Source: Pseudomonas matsuisoli (GTDB lineage Bacteria; Pseudomonadota; Gammaproteobacteria; Pseudomonadales; Pseudomonadaceae). Taken from it: a DNA stretch of 64,000 bases. Under the pieces are notes generated by a model. The model ran no database searches and was not told the origin of the DNA. It worked only from the letters and a program-made list of their open reading frames with translations. The stretch lies in assembly GCF_014647635.1 (NCBI RefSeq), contig NZ_BMPO01000009.1, forward strand, positions 62,001-126,000. The letters are read 5' to 3'. This document shows positions 58,397 to 64,000 of this stretch, piece after piece (the stretch's first letter is position 1; the number at the start of each line of letters is the position of its first letter). Both the position numbers and the translations under genes were made by a program.

Positions 58397-58942
58397 TCAA
58401 TCTTCGTCGGCACTGCGCACGACCACAAGCAATTGAGCCTGCGCCTCGCCCACGGAGCGCAAACGGTGCGGCTTCTGTGCATTGAAATGGAGCGCATCAC
58501 CACGGCTCAGCAGGACCCTTTCGCTCATGAAGTCCACTTCCACCTGGCCTTCATGGACGAAGAGAAACTCCTCTCCGGTGTGCTCCTTGAAGGCCCGGTC
58601 GATGAATTCCTTGGGGGGATAGATGATGAAAGGCAGCAGGTCGCGCTGGCTCGCCTGGTGAGCGAGCACGGCGTAACCGGAGTCTTGATGATCGGTCGTC
58701 AGCGATTGGCGCTCACTTACCCGTACCAGACTGTAGCTGTCGACATCAGCCTTCTCTTCCGTGAACAGTTCTTCGACCTTTACATTCAGTGCCTTCGCTA
58801 GTTTCAGCGCGGCCGCAACGGAAGGCGTACTCAGGCCTCGTTCGACTTTGGAGATATAGCTCTTGGTCAGGCCAGACGTGTCCGCCAATTGCTCAAGGGT
58901 TACTCCTAGTTTTTTTCTGAGTAATTTCAATCGGATAGACAT
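58397..58942 (-). CDS. XRE-family regulator with C-terminal cupin
   Basis: 181 residues from the ATG at 58940-58942 with AGAAG ahead; a longer frame adds 17 basic residues without a ribosome site. HTH_XRE domain at residues 2-60 (LRKKLGVTLEQLADTSGLTK, SYISKVERGLSTPSVAAALK), cupin at about 105-175 with EHTGEEFLFVHEGQVEVDF and RGDALHFNAQKPHRLRS. Such regulators repress small-molecule metabolic genes and bind the ligand in the cupin. It diverges from the class II aldolase across a clear inverted-repeat operator. Confidence 0.88.
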   Translation of the reverse strand: MSIRLKLLRKKLGVTLEQLADTSGLTKSYISKVERGLSTPSVAAALKLAKALNVKVEELFTEEKADVDSYSLVRVSERQSLTTDHQDSGYAVLAHQASQRDLLPFIIYPPKEFIDRAFKEHTGEEFLFVHEGQVEVDFMSERVLLSRGDALHFNAQKPHRLRSVGEAQAQLLVVVRSADED

Positions 58943-58986
58943 TATTAAGCTTCTTTTCGCAAGACTACGGCGAATTGTCCTTGCTA

Positions 58987-59022
58987 ATGACACATTGTGT
59001 CATATAGGATTATTTGTGTCAT
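58987..59022. promoter_or_regulatory. Probable operator of the XRE-cupin regulator
   Basis: ATGACACA-T-TGTGTCAT (58987-59003) is a perfect inverted repeat of 8-bp arms around one base, and TGTGTCAT recurs at 59015-59022 in direct orientation. They lie midway between the divergent XRE-cupin gene and the aldolase gene, where the promoters must be. Autoregulation and control of the aldolase operon are inferred. Confidence 0.65.
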
Positions 59023-59084
59023 TTGTCAGCCGCTGTTGGTGAATGCACGACGCCCGGCAAATCCAGGATTTGGAGGACATTCGA

Positions 59085-59867
59085 GTGGCAACGACATTAG
59101 CGATACCCAAAGAGCAACTGGTCAAGCAGGCACTGACCCAGATGCAAAATACGTTGGCGGATAATACGTGGACTGATCGACAAAAGCTGGCGCTCACCTG
59201 CCGGATTCTGTTCGAAAACGGGCATGACTCGGGGCTCGCCGGGCAGATCACCGCCCGAGGCCCAGCGCCAGGCACTTACTACACGCAGCAACTCGGCTTG
59301 GGTTTCGATGAGATCACCGCGAGCAATCTGCTGCTGGTCAACGAGGACCTCGAGGTGCTCGAAGGGCACGGCATGGCCAATCCGGCCAACCGTTTTCACA
59401 GCTGGGTCTACCGTGCACGTCCCGATGTGAACTGCATCATCCACACTCACCCGACACACGTCGCGGCACTGTCGATGCTGGAGGTGCCGCTTGAAGTTTC
59501 CCACATGGACCTCTGCCCGCTCTACGACGACTGCGCGTTCTTGGGGAGCTGGCCGGGCATCCCGGTGGGCAACGAGGAAGGCGAGCTGATCGCCGGTGCG
59601 CTTGGCGACAAGCGCACCATTCTGCTTTCCCACCACGGCCAGCTTTCCACGGGCGCGACCATCGAGGAAGCCTGTGTCCTGGCGCAGTTGATCGAGCGCG
59701 CGGCAAAGCTGCAGTTACTGGCGATGTCGGCGGGCGCCATCAAACCGATCCGCCCGGAACTGGGCCGTGAAGCGCACGACTGGGTCGGCAAGCCAAAGCG
59801 CCATGCCGCCGCATTCAACTATTACGCCCGGCAAAATCTGCGTCACCACGCCGATTGCCTGAATTGA
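59085..59867 (+). CDS. Class II aldolase/adducin-family protein
   Basis: 260 residues from a GTG, with GGAGG eight bases ahead. An ATG 42 bases upstream has no ribosome site, so it is rejected as start. The zinc site is visible in CIIHTHPTHVAALSMLE and in LSHHGQLSTGATIEEA, the latter being the third His of the class II aldolase (FucA/AraD) fold; GLAGQITAR is the phosphate-like loop. It probably performs a retro-aldol cleavage, decarboxylation or epimerisation on a small hydroxy acid or sugar acid. Cotranscribed with the DapA-like gene 28 bases downstream. Confidence 0.85.
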   Translation: MATTLAIPKEQLVKQALTQMQNTLADNTWTDRQKLALTCRILFENGHDSGLAGQITARGPAPGTYYTQQLGLGFDEITASNLLLVNEDLEVLEGHGMANPANRFHSWVYRARPDVNCIIHTHPTHVAALSMLEVPLEVSHMDLCPLYDDCAFLGSWPGIPVGNEEGELIAGALGDKRTILLSHHGQLSTGATIEEACVLAQLIERAAKLQLLAMSAGAIKPIRPELGREAHDWVGKPKRHAAAFNYYARQNLRHHADCLN

Positions 59868-59895
59868 TCTACCCCACCCTTATCGGAGGCATCTC

Positions 59896-60783
59896 ATGTC
59901 GACTTCAACGATCCACGGCATCATCGGTTACACCATTACGCCCTTCTCGGCCAAGGGTCAGGACCTTGATCTGGACGCGCTGGGCCGCTCCATCGATCGC
60001 CTGATTGAAAGTGGCGTCCATGCCATCGCGCCCTTGGGCAGCACAGGCGAAGGTGCCTACCTGAGCGATGCCGAATGGGACCAAGTTGCAGAATTCAGCA
60101 TCAAACAGGTGAACCGCCGGGTCCCGACCATCGTCAGCGTCTCGGACCTGACGACCGCTAAGGCCGTGCGCCGGGCACGCTTCGCCGAACGCCACGGCGC
60201 CGATGTCGTGATGGTGCTGCCGGCGTCTTACTGGAAGCTCACGGAAGACGAGATCTACGCCCACTATCGCGCCATTGGCGAGAGCGTCGGCGTCCCGATC
60301 ATGCTCTACAACAACCCGGCCACGAGCGGCACGGACATGTCGGTCGACCTGATTCTGCGCATCGTCAAAGGAGTGGAAAACGTGACCATGGTCAAGGAAA
60401 GCACCGGCGACATTCAGCGTATGCACAAGCTCCACGTGTTGGGCGAAGGCCTGGTGCCGTTCTACAACGGCTGCAACCCCCTAGCGCTGGAAGCGTTCGT
60501 GGCAGGGGCCAAAGGCTGGTGTACAGCAGCGCCGAACCTGATTCCGCAATTGAATCTGGATCTCTATCAAGCGGTGCTGAACAAGGATATCGCGCAGGCA
60601 CGCGACCTGTTCTACCGCCAATTGCCGCTGTTGGACTTCATGCTGAAAGGTGGCTTGCCCGCGACCATCAAGGCGGGTCTGCGCAGCACCGGTCTAGAGG
60701 TAGGCGATCCCCGGCTACCGGTCTTCCCGCTGGAGGAGGAAGCGCAGCGCACGCTGAAAGACCTGTTGGCGGCGTTGCGTTGA
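59896..60783 (+). CDS. DapA/N-acetylneuraminate-lyase family aldolase
   Basis: 295 residues of the class I pyruvate-aldolase superfamily. The Schiff-base Lys167 is in MVKESTGD, the catalytic Tyr138 in MLYNNPATSG, and the carboxylate loop is PLGSTGEGAYL (48-52). True DapA is expected elsewhere in the genome; with a class II aldolase and XRE-cupin regulator beside it, a catabolic aldolase or dehydratase is more probable. GGAGG precedes the ATG by six bases. A hairpin follows. Confidence 0.87.
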   Translation: MSTSTIHGIIGYTITPFSAKGQDLDLDALGRSIDRLIESGVHAIAPLGSTGEGAYLSDAEWDQVAEFSIKQVNRRVPTIVSVSDLTTAKAVRRARFAERHGADVVMVLPASYWKLTEDEIYAHYRAIGESVGVPIMLYNNPATSGTDMSVDLILRIVKGVENVTMVKESTGDIQRMHKLHVLGEGLVPFYNGCNPLALEAFVAGAKGWCTAAPNLIPQLNLDLYQAVLNKDIAQARDLFYRQLPLLDFMLKGGLPATIKAGLRSTGLEVGDPRLPVFPLEEEAQRTLKDLLAALR

Positions 60784-60823
60784 TCCAGTCGTCCGCGCGC
60801 GGACGTCACGATGGCTGAAACAG

Positions 60824-60867
60824 AAGGCCCCGCGGTTGCAAGCAGCGTCACGCAATCGCAGGGCTTT
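60824..60867. terminator. Hairpin between the aldolase operon and the small acidic gene
   Basis: GGCCCCGCGGTTGC and GCAATCGCAGGGC pair over 13 positions with one mismatch and one G-T, extended by AA/TT, and followed by TTT. Both converging genes end here, so it can terminate both. Confidence 0.6.
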
Positions 60868-60874
60868 CAAGTGA

Positions 60875-61045
60875 TCACTCCGTAGGAATGTTCGGGTCGT
60901 CCTCGAACATTTCCATGTCCTCTTCGGTCACTTCCGCTTCATCCGGCGCAGCCTCTCCCGCATCGCCGTCTGTGGGTACATCGGTCTCAGGAGTGTCCAA
61001 CTCGCTGTCTTGTTCGGTCTCGAGCACTTCGTCTTCGCCAGCCAT
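60875..61045 (-). CDS. Very acidic 56-residue protein
   Basis: A short frame from the ATG at 61043-61045, which is preceded by GAGGTGAGAG, an excellent ribosome site. It starts MAGEDEVLETEQDSELDTPE and ends EEDMEMFEDDPNIPTE. Nearly one third of residues are Asp or Glu and there is only one aromatic residue; no membrane segment. Such proteins are probably disordered. I do not recognise a family. It diverges from the ThDP-enzyme gene. Confidence 0.6.
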   Translation of the reverse strand: MAGEDEVLETEQDSELDTPETDVPTDGDAGEAAPDEAEVTEEDMEMFEDDPNIPTE

Positions 61046-61298
61046 CTCTCACCTCGCATCGAGCCCTGAGTGGCTCGTACGGTTTTGACCTTTCGCCGTT
61101 GCTTTCGATGGGCGCCGCCAGTCCGAATGACGCGTGCCTGCCCGTCATTTGGAACCGTTAAGAAGCAGCGATCCACAGACAGGGCAATGCACCGCGACCT
61201 CGATACCTCGGCGACTATGATCAATCCTCGTCGCAGGATCATGCCGGATAACCTTCCTCGCCTTGTGTGTATCAATAGCCTCAGACAGGAGCTCGAGC

Positions 61299-62993
61299 AT
61301 GGCCGCACCTTCGAAGCCAGCCTCCTCTTCAACCGAAAAGCGCCGCGGCGCAGATCTGTTCTTGGACGTGCTGCGCAGCGAGCAGGTCCATTACATATTC
61401 GGTAACCCCGGCACGACCGAACTTCCACTGATGAATGCGCTGACCGCGGCGCCGGACATCGAGTACGTGCTTGGTCTGCAAGAAGCGTCTGTCGTCGCCA
61501 TGGCGGACGGGTACGCGCAAGCGTCGGGAAAGCCGGGGTTCGTGAACCTCCACACGTCCGGGGGTCTAGGCAATGGCATTGCCGCGATCGTCAGTGCACA
61601 AATTGCGAACACGCCTCTCATCATTACGGCAGGCCAGCAAGATTCGCGGCACACCGTTACCGATCCCTTGCTATATGGCGACCTCGTTTCAATGGCGCGT
61701 CCGAATGTGAAATGGGTCGAGGAAATCCGCCATCCGGAGCACATTCCCATGCTGCTGCGTCGGGCACTCCAGGACTGCCAAACGCAACCGACTGGCCCCG
61801 TGTTCCTGTCGTTGCCCATCGATACGATGGAGCGTCACACCGACGTTGACGTTGGCACACCATCGCGAATCGACCGCACCCCCATCGCCAGCAATCTCGG
61901 CGAACTCGCCGAGGTGTTGGCGAACATCGAACCGGGCCGACTTGCCGTGGTGATTGGCGAAGAAGTCGGCGCGACGAACGCCGGTAGCGAATCCGTCGCG
62001 CTCGTCGAGTTGCTGGGGGCTTCGGTCCTAGGCGGCTCTTCCCTGGGCCGCACGGCGTTTCCCACCGCGCATCCACAATGGCGCGGGATTTTGCCGCCCA
62101 AAGCGGCCGCGATTCGGGACATTCTCGAACCCTTCGACGCTGTCCTACTGCTGGGCGGGCACTCGCTGGTGAGCTATCAGTACTCCGATGGGTTACCCAT
62201 TCCCGCGGGGCGTCGCGTCATCCAGCTGACGAGCAACGCGCATCAGCTCGGTCGCTTCTATGACGGTACGTTTGGATGGGTCGGCGACGTGCGCTTGTCC
62301 CTGCAAACACTCCTTCCGATCCTGGCGGAAAAGTGCGCGCCGCGCGCGGACGCAATCGAGACCTTGAAGGTACGCGCGCAGCAACTACGCGACGCCCTGC
62401 GATCGGATGTTTCCGCGCGTGCCGCAGATCAATTCGATGCGCCTGAAACGTCCCCATTGGTGGCAGCGTACGAAACCCTACGGGCGGTCGGCGGAGACAT
62501 ACCTATCGTCGATGAGGCACCGGCCACGATCATCCATGTTCGCGATTGCCTGGACTCTTCTTCGTCCAGGCAGTACACCTTCACGCGCAGCGGCATTCTT
62601 GGCTGGGCGATGCCAGCAGCCGTTGGAATGTCGCTTGGCCTTGAGCGTCGCCCGGTGGTTTGCCTCGTAGGCGATGGCTCGGCGATGTACTCACCTCAAG
62701 CGCTTTGGACGGCCGCTCATATGGGGCTTCCGGTGACGTTCGTCGTCATGAACAATGGCGAGTACAACATTCTGAAGAACAACATTCGTGCGCAATCGCA
62801 CTATCGCAGCGCCAAGGCCGAGCACTTCATTGGCATGGACATTGTCGATCCACGAATCGACTTCGTTGCGTTGGCGAAGACCTATGGCGTAGCAGCGCGG
62901 CGCGTGGAACGCGCTGCCGACATCTACGGCGCTGTGCAGGACGGGATCCGATCGGGCCGACCGAACCTGATCGATCTTCCTATTACCCGTTAG
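61299..62993 (+). CDS. ThDP-dependent decarboxylase-like enzyme (acetolactate synthase / benzoylformate decarboxylase family)
   Basis: 564 residues with AGGAG eight bases before the ATG. Three ThDP-enzyme domains: PYR domain with VHYIFGNPGTTELPLMNAL and the catalytic Glu62 in GLQEASVVAMADG; central domain about 190-330; PP domain with LVGDGSAMYSPQALWTAAHM and FVVMNNGEYNILKNN (the GDG-x(24-27)-NN ThDP motif). The set HTSGGLGNGI with LQEAS is closest to benzoylformate decarboxylase-like enzymes rather than to biosynthetic IlvB. The substrate, a 2-oxo acid, is unknown. Confidence 0.85.
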   Translation: MAAPSKPASSSTEKRRGADLFLDVLRSEQVHYIFGNPGTTELPLMNALTAAPDIEYVLGLQEASVVAMADGYAQASGKPGFVNLHTSGGLGNGIAAIVSAQIANTPLIITAGQQDSRHTVTDPLLYGDLVSMARPNVKWVEEIRHPEHIPMLLRRALQDCQTQPTGPVFLSLPIDTMERHTDVDVGTPSRIDRTPIASNLGELAEVLANIEPGRLAVVIGEEVGATNAGSESVALVELLGASVLGGSSLGRTAFPTAHPQWRGILPPKAAAIRDILEPFDAVLLLGGHSLVSYQYSDGLPIPAGRRVIQLTSNAHQLGRFYDGTFGWVGDVRLSLQTLLPILAEKCAPRADAIETLKVRAQQLRDALRSDVSARAADQFDAPETSPLVAAYETLRAVGGDIPIVDEAPATIIHVRDCLDSSSSRQYTFTRSGILGWAMPAAVGMSLGLERRPVVCLVGDGSAMYSPQALWTAAHMGLPVTFVVMNNGEYNILKNNIRAQSHYRSAKAEHFIGMDIVDPRIDFVALAKTYGVAARRVERAADIYGAVQDGIRSGRPNLIDLPITR

Positions 62994-63039
62994 CGCGAGC
63001 GCGGACCAATACCGCGTATCCCCTCTCGTCACGAAGCGA

Positions 63040-63077
63040 AACGCCCAGGCTGATCATGCCTGGGCGTTCTTTTTGGC
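63040..63077 (+). terminator. Terminator of the ThDP-enzyme gene
   Basis: AACGCCCAGGC and GCCTGGGCGTT form an 11-bp stem with a TGATCAT loop, followed by CTTTTTGG. Confidence 0.88.
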
Positions 63078-63119
63078 GAAGGGTGGCCGCTTACCGATAA
63101 GGCCAGCGCGAGGCCGACG

Positions 63120-63722
63120 TTACGCGTACTGCGCGCGAATCTGCTTGTCAGCATCCTGCAACGCGGCTTCTTTAGCGTCATCGCCATAGGCCAGCCCCTG
63201 TGCGCGAATGACCTGCACATCGGTGATGCCAAGGAAGCCCAGCAACAGCTTGAGGTAATCCTCATGAGCGATGCCCGTGGGCTGGCCGGCGTGGATGCCG
63301 CCTGCCGTCGACACGATGACCGCCTTCTTGCCCTTGCAGAGGCCTTCCGGACCCGCTTCGGTGTAACGGAACGTAGTACCGGCGACGGTGATGCGGTCGA
63401 TCCATGCCTTCAGTTGCGTCGGGATGGTGAAGTTGTACATCGGGGCTCCGATGACCACGACGTCGGCAGCGAGAAACTCCTCCAACGCCTTGGCGTTGCG
63501 CGCGGCCTCCAATCGCTGTTCGTCATCCCGCGCTTCTTCAGCGGTACGACCTGCGGAGAGGCTTGCGGCAGAGAAGTGGCCCAGGCTGTCATCTGCCAGA
63601 TCGTGATAGCTCACTTCAGCGTCACCATTAGCGGCTTTCAAAGCAGCAACGACTTTTTGTGTCAGCGGACGAGAAGCGGAATAGCCACCCAGGATGCTGG
63701 AATCGATATGCAGAATGTTCAT
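63120..63722 (-). CDS. azoR: FMN-dependent NADH-azoreductase
   Basis: 200 residues. It starts [20 protein letters not shown], the FMN-phosphate-binding N-terminus of the flavodoxin-like AzoR family, and has [20 protein letters not shown] and [20 protein letters not shown]. Reduces azo compounds and quinones with NADH. GGAGA precedes the ATG. Divergent from a LysR gene that may control it, which is a common arrangement for azoreductases. Confidence 0.93.
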   Translation of the reverse strand: MNILHIDSSILGGYSASRPLTQKVVAALKAANGDAEVSYHDLADDSLGHFSAASLSAGRTAEEARDDEQRLEAARNAKALEEFLAADVVVIGAPMYNFTIPTQLKAWIDRITVAGTTFRYTEAGPEGLCKGKKAVIVSTAGGIHAGQPTGIAHEDYLKLLLGFLGITDVQVIRAQGLAYGDDAKEAALQDADKQIRAQYA

Positions 63723-63853
63723 GGGATGTCTCCAATTGGTTGAAAGTAGATTTGGGTCGGTAGGTGCGGATCATCCTATCGAACAAACCAATGGCCGATT
63801 AGCCCTGCAAAATGTGATAGTTCGTCCCACCCATAGGACGAAGAGCGAATGTC

Positions 63854-64000
63854 ATGCAGGATCTGAACGATCTTTTCTACTTTGCCAAGGTGGTCGAGTC
63901 CGGCAGTTTTTCAGCCGCAGGGCGTGTGCTCGGCATCCCGAAATCACGATTGTCGCGACGTCTGGCCGAGCTGGAAGAGCGGCTTGGCGCCCGCCTGTTG
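63854..64000 (+). CDS. LysR-family regulator, N-terminal part only
   Basis: 49 codons to the right edge: MQDLNDLFYFAKVVESGSFS, AAGRVLGIPKSRLSRRLAEL and EERLGARLL, a LysR winged helix. The reading frame stays open at the edge. GAAGAG precedes the ATG. It diverges from azoR, so regulation of that gene is likely but not shown. Confidence 0.85.
   Translation, partial: MQDLNDLFYFAKVVESGSFSAAGRVLGIPKSRLSRRLAELEERLGARLL

Overview
The window looks like a chromosomal segment of a Pseudomonas-type gammaproteobacterium. The reasons are the order cysB / universal stress protein / DAHP synthase, an OprI lipoprotein, the Pseudomonas arrangement gltA <-> sdhCDAB-sucAB-lpd-sucCD, a long NrdA with two ATP-cones, an AcnA-type aconitase, and many REP-like palindromes containing TGTAGGAGCC. 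The species cannot be named from the sequence alone.

Layout. 1-3.3 kb: cut-off cysB, a stress protein, DAHP synthase, a small acetyltransferase and oprI. 3.3-16.4 kb: the TCA-cycle supercluster. Ten genes on the minus strand run sdhC-D-A-B-sucA-sucB-lpd-sucC-sucD, with citrate synthase (gltA) diverging from sdhC; good sigma-70-type promoters can be read for both directions. 16.4-20.8 kb: a YkgJ-type cysteine-cluster protein, then a translationally coupled pair made of a REC/DUF3369/degenerate-GGDEF/EAL protein and a membrane histidine kinase. 21-32.3 kb: housekeeping genes (DEDDh exonuclease, ppnP, pdxB, a MATE pump, tusA, rlmM, acnA, a YihY/BrkB membrane protein, a phosphopantetheinyl transferase), separated by REP/REPIN repeats. 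32.5-39.5 kb: dctA, a 973-bp control region with NrdR-type boxes and a DnaA box, then nrdA and nrdB (class Ia ribonucleotide reductase).

39.5-54 kb is accessory in character. Directly after the nrdB terminator lies an AT-rich gene for a P-loop plus deoxycytidylate-deaminase protein of the AvcD/DcdV antiphage type. An AT-rich multi-pass membrane protein of unknown function follows. A second, GC-rich member of that membrane family lies 7.3 kb further on. Between and around them are a VOC protein with a divergent WYL regulator, a cupin, an orphan curlin-repeat (amyloid-like) protein, a lipocalin-like protein, an SDR, a GNAT enzyme, a small secreted protein and a BetT-type choline transporter. 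This region is also sprinkled with at least seven copies of a palindrome with GTGGAAAAGGC and GCCGTTTTCCAC arms.

54-64 kb is a metabolic and redox region: an exported cupin and a CMD-domain lipoprotein, two paralogous LysR regulators around a zinc alcohol dehydrogenase, and an XRE-cupin regulator divergent from a class II aldolase and a DapA-like lyase/aldolase, with a clear operator between them. A tiny acidic protein, a ThDP-dependent decarboxylase-like enzyme, an azoreductase and a cut-off LysR gene finish the window. No tRNA, rRNA, CRISPR array, transposase or integrase was found.
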